Shown: in pieces, positions 1 through 10,103 of the stretch
Layout: each line of letters opens with the position of its first letter
How positions within the stretch are numbered: position 1 is the first letter of the stretch
DNA from: Nectonema munidae
Taxonomy: Eukaryota; Nematomorpha; Nectonematoida; Nectonematidae
Length of the DNA: 64,000 nucleotides
Assembly (NCBI GenBank): GCA_030549495.1
Contig: JAUIRK010000884.1
Location: 310,001-374,000, forward strand
Direction: 5' to 3'
The notes under the pieces: generated by a model
What the model was told of the DNA's origin: nothing
The model's database searches: none
What the model saw: only the letters and a program-made list of their open reading frames with translations
Program-made: the position numbers and the translations under genes

Positions 1-2455
1 CCTCTCTGATGATCCATATCAAGCCGCATTATGCTCCTCCTCACTCACACTCACAACATCGCTAACCATCCATCACTTCCCAGCCATAACATCATCTGAA
101 ATCTCACACGCAGTAAACTCGCTCCGACCCAGCTCAGCCACGAACCTCGACTTAATCTCCACAAATCACATTAAAAAGTCAATCCATCTCCTAGAAAAAC
201 ACTTAATCAACATCTACAACGCTTGTGTAACCCTCTCCTTTTTTTCTTCATTATGGAAAATACGAAAAGTTATTTTTCTACCAAAACCCCACAAAGATCT
301 ATCAGAACTAAAAAACTGGAGACCTATTACCATTCTTCCCGTCCTAGGCAAAATCCTAGAAAAAATCCTTCGAAGAAGGCTCGTCCACTACATTACTCAA
401 AACAACCTCATCCATCCCTCCCAGTTTGACTATCTTCCTCTTCGCAACACCGAGTCGGCCTTATCAAAACTAACTGAACACCTTCAACACTCCATCACAC
501 CCCACAAAACCGCTACAGTCCTATCTCTAGACATTGATAATGCATTTAACAGCGCCTGGCACCCCGCAATCCTTCTGAACATGCATCTCAAAAATATCCA
601 CCCTACATGATTAAATTCATACACAACTATCTACAAAATCGAGCTTTAGTTTTTCGCGAAAAATCAACACGTGCAGTTCACTTGCTATCACTCTCTACCC
701 CTCAAGGAGGATGCCTCTCTGACATCCTCTGGCTTATCTTGATAAACCCTCTTCTCGACAACCTCGACTCAAACGCAGACTTCTCACAATGCTTCTCAGA
801 CGACCTGCTATTTTCCTTTTCCTCGAACACACAACCCAAAAACATTCAGCGCATCTCATCCCTTTTCAACGCTTTAAACTTCACCGCTAATTCACTCAAA
901 ATCACCTTTAACACATCCAAAACCACACTAATGCATTTTACCCGCAAACATTCTACGCATCTACCCCTACGCATCAACAACATAACTGTCATACAACCTG
1001 CAAGAACCACTAAATTGTTGGGTCTCACCTTTCAAACCAATTTGAAATGGTCTACACACTTCAAAAACATTTACACAAAACTCACCAGGACCCTATTTCA
1101 ATTAAGAGCAGCCATTTCATACAAATGGGGCCTCAACATCCACCACTCTCTTTTTATTTACAAATCATTCATACTTCCATCACTTCAATATGGCATTCTA
1201 TCTTGGGGGTCATCACTCGATCATCCCATAACCCTGACTTTTCTTTTCAAAATCCATCGCCTTAGTCTTTTAACAATTTCAAAAGCTTTCCGCACAACTT
1301 CCACTTCTTCTTTAGAGTTCATGTTAAATTGCCCACCCCTTCTCATTCATTTGAAAAGCACACTCATCAAACATTACGTCAAGATATACAAATCCTTACT
1401 ACCTCCCTCTTCAGCCTCCATATTTCACCTACCCTTCAATGCTATACACCCCTACACAATCCTTCTCCATACAGCACTCCCACACCTGTAAAAATACCTC
1501 GTACACCAAAAAATTCATCCAGCCACACTAACACACCCATCGTTATCTCTTCCATACAACATCACAATTTATCCCAATAAGGACACCACAATTACCCACA
1601 TAAAAGAGATCAGACAACTCTCAAACCTCTCTACACTCAGAATTTTCACAGATGCTGCCAAATCAATAAACAGATGCGCTTTCGCATACGCGTTCCACGC
1701 AGGTGACTCTCTAATTCCCTTCCATTCCTCAAATTCTCCATTAAACCACTTGACCACGACATATGATGCTGAATGCACAGCCTTAATCGCCTCCTGCTAC
1801 CACATTACCCATAACATTCACCTGTTCAAACAGTTCACCCACATCCATTACTACACAGACTCACAAAAAATTACACGTGACCTACATCTTCACAGAAACA
1901 TTCCTTTCCACACCTCAATCCTATTCTCAAAACTGCGTTCTCTCTCTTCTCTTTTCACAATTTCTATTCTCTGGTGCCCTGCTCATTCCAACATACAAGA
2001 AAACATACGCGTAGACTTGCTCGCTAAACAAGCCCTTTCCAAAACACACACATCGCACCTAACTTCTATAAACACAGACGTTCTCACTCAAAACCTCACT
2101 TTACACACTTTTAATCAATGGCAACAAATTATCACCAAGTCCTCCAACACCACGCTCTCAGATATACCGGATATAAAAGCAGTACACCAATCTTGGGCTA
2201 TCAACAAATTCACCCCATCGCGATCCATAAGGTCACTGCCCCTGTAAATCATATCTATATCACATCAAACTCACCGACAATCAAACCTGCCGTTTCTGCA
2301 ACGACCCTTTAGAAACACCTTATCATCTATTATTCATATGCCCTTTTTTCATCTCCTATCGACACACAATGATAAACTCATGCATCAAAACTCTAGGCCA
2401 TTTTCCAACCAACTTTAGCTTCTTCTTTCAATCCATTCTTGTAGCTGTTCCTTGA
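1..2455 (+). mobile_element. I-type non-LTR retrotransposon (LINE), 5' cut by window edge
   Basis: Reverse transcriptase and RNase H part of a LINE. RT motifs in order: LPKPHKDLSELKNWRPITIL (about 270-340), domain A LSLDIDNAFNSAW (about 520-560), domain B STPQGGCLS (about 695-720) and catalytic FSDDLLF (about 797-815). RNase H follows with FTDAAKS (about 1,645), TYDAECTALIAS (about 1,760), HYYTDSQ (about 1,850) and CPAHSNIQENIRVDLLAK (about 1,975-2,035). The 3' end encodes a CRFC...H...C zinc-knuckle-like motif (about 2,295-2,340). RT plus RNase H plus a terminal CCHC-like motif is typical of the I superfamily. The endonuclease would lie upstream of the window. The copy is dead: the frame shifts near 600, a stop lies at 1,489-1,491, and the frame shifts again near 2,240. 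The coding strand is strikingly poor in G and rich in A and C. Confidence 0.9.
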
Positions 2456-2464
2456 TAGTTCACA

Positions 2465-2925
2465 CATGGTTTATAGCGAAAGATCATTTGATCCTCATTG
2501 TAAAGAAATAGCCAACTTCTTGTTAAAAGTCATCACATTGTTCATTATAGTTAATGCTATAACAAACTTTGATTTAGTCAAAGAGGCAAGCAAGCAATTT
2601 CTCTTGCCTCATGTCTTGCTGTACCTCCAACACAATAGAATACAGGATATATACTGTATGAATAGCTTCATGCTTTTCCGCACAACGTGTTTGGCATGGA
2701 TCATTGAGTCGATATTTTGATGGGATGTCGTCTGCAGCTTTGATAGCTTCCTCCAATGCTTTTGTTTTTACAGCACTTAAACTGAAGAACTTGGCTAAGC
2801 TGCTGACTTCTCCAAGTGCATTTTAAATCTCTGGTACTTCAGAAGCTTTCCCTAGAGTTTGATTGAGAACATGAACCGCAGAGTGTATATAATAAACCTT
2901 GATTTCCACAATATCACTTGATTTC
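2465..2925 (-). mobile_element. hAT transposase relic
   Basis: On the minus strand, a run reading AIKAADDIPSKYRLNDPCQT then RCAEKHEAIHTVYILYSIVL matches the part of hAT transposases around the conserved 'L..(C/D)TRW..RHDA/EAI' segment. Further hAT-like sequence with interrupted frames lies on both sides (KFVIALTIMNNVMTFNKKLA downstream, TLGKASEVPEI upstream). Only the middle of the transposase is left and no terminal repeats were recognised. It starts about 10 bp after the LINE's 3' end, so one of the two probably truncated or was inserted into the other. Confidence 0.6.
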
Positions 2926-3139
2926 TTCTTGCTATCGATTAAAAGATTTTTACTATTAATTTTTTTTGTAGCATCATGTTTATTTGTATGTAAATATATT
3001 TCTTCCTTTCAGCTTTTCATACTGTACTTTTATATAATTTAAAGTTGCTTAAGAAGAAGAAGAAGAAGAAATTTATTAATATAAGATAAATGTATGAGAA
3101 AATAACAATAGCAATTGCAATAACTTAAAATTTCATTTA

Positions 3140-3294
3140 GGATAAAGGAAACGTAAAGAAACCATGGGTGTGTTTTCATTGATAAGGCACTGATGTACCG
3201 CTTATGTCAAACTATGAACAAATTGGTATCGATGAGGAATCGAACCCAGAGGCTTCCGCAGCGTCTATCATCTCAACCAATCTGCCATGCCACC
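3140..3294 (-). mobile_element. tRNA-derived SINE, copy 1
   Basis: Read on the minus strand, the head begins GGTGGCATGGCAGATTGG and contains a pol III A box (TGGCAGATTGG, plus-strand 3,277-3,287) and a perfect B box (GGTTCGATTCC, 3,236-3,246) at tRNA-like spacing. A tRNA-unrelated body follows. The same head and body recur at 61,980-62,130, and the two copies diverge outside these limits, so this is a dispersed repeat and not a tRNA gene. The head resembles class II (Ser/Leu-type) tRNAs around the A box. An (AAG)n run at 3,051-3,070 may be the tail or a flanking microsatellite. Confidence 0.75.
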
Positions 3295-3299
3295 TTAGG

Positions 3300-4600
3300 A
3301 TGTAGAAGGCATGAATGTTGATTCCAGCCTTGTCACTTCGGGTTATCAAAATGCTAAAAGCTGCTAAGATATTACCCTATCATATATACATATATATTGA
3401 AATACTATATATGATTATATATTGATTATCATATTGACATGAAAGTATAAATGTTATTAACATGCATAAAAAGTAAAGTAAACAATAATGAAAGAAATTT
3501 TAGAATGTAAATATAAATGCTAAAGGAATAATAAAATTTTCTTGCATTATATACAAGAATTAAGGCATATGTAACAATTTTCAATGTAACAGATAGTTTT
3601 CCTTTTTTTTGAAATTATGATAACAGCTATGGATCTTTGTCATGCAAAAAACTATTTCAGTAATTTATGATCCTATACGTTATGCATTTCTTACTGTATA
3701 CGTTTTTATAAGATGGGATAAAAACTTATATGGATATCTAAAAAAATAATTTTGGATTGGTGGATATAAATTAACCACAAAAACCGATGGATTAAAAATA
3801 AATTTATATAATTGAACTTGATAAATATCCCTAATTTTAAGAACTCTATTTTTCCAAAAATATGCAGAAGTATGACTTTTATAGTCTAGATTAAAAACAG
3901 CTCTCATTATCATATTTTCATATGTATACGTTTATTTTTTAATAATAAATCTTTACATGTCTATATTCTTTTTTTTGTGTGTGTGAGCCGACTGTATGGT
4001 AAATAAACTTCTTCATCTTCAATAATCTATTTTTGATAAATTAAAATATTAATTGAAATATAAAAATTTTATTTTCTTTTCTAAAAAAATAAAAATTTAT
4101 TTTCTGATCTAGTTTGTTAGTATTTTTCTACAAGATGGCAGATGGTAATCTTAAGGGAGAATTGAATGTAAGTTTATAATACAATTTATCGCATTGAATT
4201 TACCGTTAATGAATTAAAATTTTAAATATAAGTATTTACATGATTTATTTAAAATATAATCCCATTATAACTAATTTTATTATAGTTGAATAGGTTTGTT
4301 TTTATAATCCCTTATAAAGATAGATTCTAAGTATAAGTAAAATAAATGATTTTAAAGCTGGTTTTTTGCTTTTTTATCCTATAATATATTTTGTAAATAT
4401 TATTATTTATAGATATTTCTATTTTCTTTTAAATTTGTATGTAATTAATTTTATATAATATTTTTAACACATAAAACTTGTGCATATTTTATTAATATAT
4501 ATAGCTACTATGTAGGATATTTAAATAAAATATATTCTTTGCAATTAAATCAACTATCCTGAATTGATTATTCGACTCTTAATAAAATGTTTTACTATAT
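3300..4600. other. AT-rich intergenic sequence, no gene seen
   Basis: Very AT-rich, with short ORFs only. Nothing matches a family I know except a possible short first exon at 4,135-4,167, listed separately. Confidence 0.5.
4135..4167 (+). CDS. candidate first exon (MADGNLKGELN)
   Basis: An ATG in good context (caagATGG) opens 11 codons ending directly at a strong donor, GTAAGT, in phase 0. The short acidic start would suit the SAFB-like gene downstream, whose first confident exon at 9,632 also begins in phase 0. However, no exon for the expected SAP domain was found between them. Such a short signal can arise by chance, so this is only a candidate. Confidence 0.25.
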
Positions 4601-4611
4601 AGTATATATGC

Positions 4612-5048
4612 AATGGCGTAACTAAGTGGGGGCTGTCCGCCCCGGGTAGCACATTCTTAGGGGCGGCATATTTTGAAATCACTCATATATCGCAATCAAT
4701 ATGATGTTAAGATCTTTATATCAGTTTGTGTTGTAAGAGATTTTCATTTGACAAACAACAAATCTAAGAACTGAAAAAAATTTTGACGAAGTTATTAAAG
4801 AGTTTGCTAACAAAAAAGCTAGAAAAGTTCATCTATAAAAAGTTGAAAATGAATATTTGTATGTAATTAAATAAATTTTTCAGTTTTTTTCTTTTCATAT
4901 TAAAGCATTATTTTCTATTATAAGCATTTATATAAAACTAATTTATAAATAAACAATGTTTTATGTGTTTTTAACCAATTTTTTAAAATAAAAAGGAGCG
5001 TCAAATTTATGATCCGCCCCCAACGGCAATTCTTATGGTTACGCCACT
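4612..5048. mobile_element. hAT-type MITE with 8-bp target duplication
   Basis: A 437-bp non-autonomous element. It starts AATGGCGTAACTAAG and ends GTTACGCCACT, giving an imperfect inverted repeat (AATGGCGTAAC against AGTGGCGTAAC). It is flanked by an exact 8-bp direct repeat, ATATATGC, at 4,604-4,611 and 5,049-5,056, as expected for hAT insertion. G/C-rich blocks just inside the ends contrast with an AT-rich centre. It has no coding capacity. The termini resemble those of the element at 60,788-61,005. Confidence 0.85.
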
Positions 5049-5407
5049 ATATATGCCATGTTAATTTGATCCCTAGATTTAGTTTTTGCAATTAGTGTGG
5101 GAAAATGTCTCAAAGTATCGAATACATTTTCAATTCATGCCTGAAAATTATCTTGAAAAACATTCATACACATTTTAAATTAAATTTATCTTTTATATTA
5201 AATTTACGATGCTGTTTTCGATTTTTTGCCACAGTTTTGTTAATTAATTTTATCAAAAAAAGTGTAAGAATGCCTAAAGATGCCAAACATGTGTGATTTT
5301 GCTAAAAATGGTATATGCATTGAAAAGCAATTAATTAAAATGTAAATCACGTGTATTGGAAAATTTTTAATTGTATCTTTATTTAATTTATAACAGTTCT
5401 TATTAGT

Positions 5408-5833
5408 AAGGGTTGCCAGATCTGCCGGTTTATTGGGATTGTCCTGTTTTTGACGTCTCTTAATAGCGGAATCTAGGAAGGTTTATAAAAATCCCAGTTT
5501 TTCATTCACGGATCTTATGTGTCAAAAAAAGAAGTTTAGTTCCAAATGTGAATGTTTATCTCTTTTTTTAGTATGAAAGCCCATGTCTTCCTTTAACCCA
5601 TTTACGACCAATGTTCCTATTTTGGAACATAAGTAATTTCATCTTCGTCTGCTTTTTTCAATGACTTTGAATATAAATCGTCTGCGTTTTTTTAGATATC
5701 GTCTGCTTTGCTTGGTCTTAAATGGGTTAAAGTATTTTCCATATTAATTATTTTTGTAAGAAATAAACATTTTTGTTCTATTTTTTCAATACCATTTTGT
5801 CCCGGTTTGATAATGTAAAAATCTGGAACCCTT
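5408..5833. mobile_element. MITE with AAGGGTTGCCAGAT ends
   Basis: Inverted ends AAGGGTTGCCAGAT and ATCTGGAACCCTT bound a 426-bp non-coding element. The flanking 8-mers (TTATTAGT and ATTTTAGA) agree at 5 of 8 positions, so any target duplication has decayed. A hAT origin is likely from the end sequence but not proven. The element is interrupted by the piggyBac-type MITE at 5,597-5,726. Confidence 0.55.
5597..5726. mobile_element. piggyBac-type MITE flanked by TTAA
   Basis: A 130-bp element with 15-bp inverted ends CCCATTTACGACCAA and TTGGTCTTAAATGGG (one mismatch). It sits exactly between two TTAA tetramers, at 5,593-5,596 and 5,727-5,730. A TTAA target and CCC-starting ends are the hallmarks of piggyBac elements. 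It is non-coding, and it is nested inside the MITE at 5,408-5,833. Confidence 0.85.
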
Positions 5834-5841
5834 ATTTTAGA

Positions 5842-8090
5842 TATACTCTTTAAATTTTATATTTCTATGCTGTTTCAAACGCACAACGTATTTATATATA
5901 AAAATTTATTGATAAAATTGATTCCGAATTTGCAACGAATATTTAAATTAAGGGATTTTTTGAAAAATGTCCTTCAAATTTAAAATAATTTTCAATACTT
6001 ATTTGACGATGCTAATTTCATTTATGAATTCTCTTTTGGTCATTATAGGGTAAAAAATATGTGAAAACATTAAGAGTGTACTAAGACATAAAACGGATTA
6101 TAATTTTTTCTAAAGAATAAGACAAGGAACTCCTAATGACCCTCTTTTATATTGTCACTATAATAGTCCTTTCAGGAGATACATAGGAGTTATATATCCT
6201 ATCGATGAGGAAGAACTACTGTTTTCGTATAAACTATAAGATGGTATAATCATCTAATATTACGTGTTTAAAAAAATCTTGATCTTGAACAATAAGCTCA
6301 TCTACAGATGAAAAGTATATCTAGAAATTTTAAAGCTGTAAGACTTAGCAAGACTTACAGATTCCAATATGTGAAAATATAGCCACCTTGAAAGAAATTT
6401 ATAATGTCAATTAAATTTGGCTATCTTTTTCTTTCAGTGTAAAATGAAGAGTTTTTTTAGATGATGAACGTGTATAACCTTTTGTAATTGTCAAAGACTA
6501 TCATGAATAATTTCGTGAGGAACACAACTTTTGAAGATAGGCTGTTTAACAAATATCCAGAATGATATAAAGAATATCAGGCCATAACGAAGTTGTCGCC
6601 AAACCAATAAAATCAAAATCAAATAAATGTCACCTCACTCAAAGTTGTTTCTTTGGTTAATATGCACAGAGATGGGTAAACAAAGGAATAATAATTGAAC
6701 TGAATAGTTGTGTATTTGGAGTATTAGTGAGCAATATTTTTACTCTCATTTTATAACAAATGTAAAATTTTTTCCTTTGGAACAATTATTTATCATTGAA
6801 TATGTTAGAGTGCATGTCTCATCTACATACAGGGTTGTTATTGAAAAGCTTTGAGGAGAAATAAAAAATTTCTAAATTTGAAGTTGGAGAACTTTTAGCA
6901 AAATTAAATTTGGTCTTCTCCTTATTGGTGACATGATAAAAAAAATTGACCATGCTCCATTTACTATGTATGGATAAGTTTATCTTAAAATGTTTAAAAA
7001 AAATCGTTAAGCTACTTGTTGAATCATCTGACAGGCAAAATATCTTGAGTAAATTAAACACCAAAAGTAGGTTTATTTAATAAATTAAGACAATATTTAG
7101 CCAAAAAATCAAGAAGTAGTATTTCTTTTTCACTTGTATATTTGCATTGATTGACAGGTATAATTGTTTTTCATTAAAAAATAAATGACGCATTTAGATG
7201 ATTAAGTGGGTTTTCGCTAAAACTTTGTAAAAATATTTAATCCTCCCTTACAGATTTAAATTTTTCAGATAAAATGTTTTTTCACTTTTTTTATATATAC
7301 ATGCTAATAGTAGTTTTGAAATAATGTTTTATTCATTAAAATAATGACTTTTTAAAGGTTTTATTACTTCTACTTTCGGTAATATTATATGTAATTTCCT
7401 ATATCCTGTATATGATCGTGAACTATTCCAAGTATATTATTTGTATGCTATTTATTACATTTGGATACTTTATATTATGATCCTGTCTTGTCTCTTTTGT
7501 TCTTATACTGTTTTTCTGTATATTAGAGGTTTGCCTTCATCATTACATTATTCACAAATATAGCTGAACTTTTGGGTGATGTTTACTTGTAATTTATTTA
7601 ATATGTCTGGTTGAAATCTATTTAAATTTTAATACTTTGATAGATGTGAAAGCTTCATACTTCTGAATAAGAGTGAAATGCTACACGCTCAAGCCTAAAT
7701 AGAACACATGTTGGGATAAGTGATAAAATCACACAAGGGCATGACGCTTCTTCTGCTAAACACTTTTGACATTTACATGATAACTTGTTCTTTTAAATTC
7801 CAAGAAAAAAGAAATTGAAAGTTTTTCTTGATTGAAAGATGTATTTTACAGAGAGAAAATCTTTTCAAGTATTTGCATGCTATAAATGTAGCGAATATTG
7901 GGATATGAGAATTTAAAGGCTTGTGTTGAATTCTATGGACAGAACTAACAATTTCTATTCTGAATTCTACATATTTCGATTATAAAGAGTAAAGAAATGA
8001 AAGAAAGAAAGTTTCCTCCACTTAGATGATGTTTCAACTAGCTCTATTACAGCTCTTATAAAAAGCAATCAAGAAAAGTATGCATGATGA
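5842..8090. other. AT-rich intergenic sequence, no gene seen
   Basis: Only short ORFs without recognisable motifs. If the candidate exon at 4,135 belongs to the SAFB-like gene, this would be intron. Confidence 0.4.
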
Positions 8091-8420
8091 TGTGCAGGCG
8101 CGTGTGTAGTAGAAAACAGAAGGATCGCTTACGGAACGACGTCATAAATCATTAGTTCAAAGTTGCATGAAATACAGATGCAGATGAAGACTGAGGCGGC
8201 TTGAGCATCTCCCGAGAAAAGAAGCATGCTCTAAGAAATTATTTAGAAATAGAACCCCCCAGGAAACCGAAAACGTGGAACGCCAAAGCCAAGATGGATC
8301 CGATGTCTTAAAAAAGTGCAAAGAGACTGGGGCGCATGAAAAGACGTACAAGGCGGAAAGAGTATTTGTTGCAGCGACCTCACACAAAGGTTTTAACAAC
8401 ATGGAAAAAAGAATATAACG
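8090..8420 (+). mobile_element. LINE 3'-end relic
   Basis: A locally GC-richer stretch. One plus-strand frame (about 8,265-8,345) reads GTPKPRWIRCLKKVQRDWGA, like the R-G-x-P-K-x-R-W...W segment near the C-terminus of RTE- and CR1-like LINE polyproteins. Flanking frames are broken and the RT core is missing. The match is short, so the family is uncertain. Confidence 0.45.
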
Positions 8421-9630
8421 TTTTCTCCATTTAATAATCGCTGGAAATTAGATTCATTTTAACATGGGCTTTTCCCTGTTTGACCCTGCTATTTTTAACT
8501 TAGTCGTCTGTCCAGGTTGCCATCCACAATCTCTTCAAATAAAATCCTAAAAGTAATAATTTCGTTTTTGGACTTCTTTTCATTACTTCCAGAAATATGC
8601 AAAAGAATGCTAGATATTATAAAAGTAGTCTTAGCTTTCATATGACATCAACCTTGAAATATATGCTGTTGTTCGCTACATGGAGATAGAAGCTAAGGGT
8701 TTGACTGGTTTTTGTCATATATACACTCCAATGAATACAATACTCACTGAATGAATAGTTAGTCTCAAGCGTGAATAATGTTCTAGCATCCTTATTGTCT
8801 AAAAGCAAAACAAGTATGATGTTCTTCAATTCCATAAAAAAAAAGTTTAAGAATCTCCGCCTAAAATAAAATAATCAGAATTTTTGGATTAAGCCCTTTT
8901 ATTCATTTGTGGCTCTTTAATGCTATTTTTGGCAAGACCTGATATCTTATGGTTAGTGTGAAAGTTTATTATGTCTTCAAGATGTTTCATTTCCTTGATT
9001 GGACCCAAATTTGGTAAGCAATTGTTACCACAAAAATACTTCATATCCAAATCCTATCTTTAAAATCAAAATTGAAGAAATAAAATTACCAAATTCTTAT
9101 GGATTCATAGGTTGGATTACATACTGTTCAGATTATTTTATCAATGGAAAATTTCAACCATTTGGAATTGCGTACCGAAGTTTAAAGCTCGTTAACGACA
9201 TAAAAGATGCTAGTTTATCGAGAATATTAGTTTTCGAATTTTCACTTTTTTGCGATACTTAAAGTAAAATATAAACACGGAAATAAAAATGTCAAACTGC
9301 CCCTTCTTTTGGTGCATGTAAACTAAACTAAACTATAAACGCTTAACAGTTAAAATAAAGAAAAATCGCCGTCATGTTCTTCCGTAAAAAGAGATGTGGA
9401 GAGATACAAATTGGTCAGAGTTTTCTATCATGCTTTTGAAAAAGGCATCTTTACATTTGTCTTGTCAGTGAATGATCCATTCAATAATCATCCCATTTGC
9501 TTCATTTTCATCAAAAAACATCGGCTTTGTCCTTTTAATGTAAGAATCTTAAGCCTAATTTATTTTAATTTTGATGGCTTTTAAATTAAATCAATCAAAT
9601 TGATCGATCTTACATATTTTTTATTTTATA
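8420..9630. other. no gene recognised; upstream of first confident SAFB-like exon
   Basis: Contains an 87-codon AT-rich ORF (8,999-9,262) and a 62-codon ORF (9,396-9,584), neither with a known motif. A SAP-domain exon was looked for here and not found. Confidence 0.4.
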
Positions 9631-9631
9631 G

Positions 9632-10103
9632 GCCTGCGCCGCTATGAAAGTTATTGCCAGGGATAAGGGTAAACAATTTTATCCTTCAAAATCACACAAC
9701 TTATCTTCTCTTTTCGATTAGAAGAATCTGCTTCCATGTTTGTCGATGTGAAAAAGAAATATGATCCTTCTAAGAATAATCTCTCTGAAATATCAACAAC
9801 ATGCCTGATTGAGAAAACCGCGCTTGAAGAAATTTCAATTGAAGATGGAGAACTCAAAAATGATGACGAAGTGGATGTCGATGTGAGAGAAAGTAAGGTC
9901 ATTGATGACGAATTCAAAAATCAAGATTTCCTACTCTTTAACATCAAAGATCCGATATCCCATGAATTCGACGAAGAATTGTATTTTTTTATTATGTGTA
10001 GTTACTTTTTTTCTCCTCAAACCCCTTTACTTTTGCAGGGAAGAAAATTTGGATGAAGAGAAAAGAAGTGTAAGTAGGGAGGGGAGACAGTTCAAGGAAA
10101 AAA
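9632..10103 (+). CDS. SAFB-like exons: acidic N-terminal region
   Basis: Three exons with two short introns (9,669-9,721, 53 bp; 9,981-10,038, 58 bp). The protein is Asp/Glu-rich (TALEEISIEDGELKNDDEVD; FDEELEENLDEEKRS), like the acidic stretch between SAP and RRM in SAFB. The join TT|G at 9,980/10,039 keeps the acidic run in frame. The last donor is a choice: GTAATG after 10,103 fits the phase, whereas the stronger GTAAGT after 10,069 does not fit the next exon. Confidence 0.65.

Noticed and set aside
3230-3294. Functional tRNA gene on the minus strand
   Set aside because: A and B boxes are present, but the acceptor arms do not pair properly, and the same unit with an extra body recurs at 62 kb, so it is a SINE.
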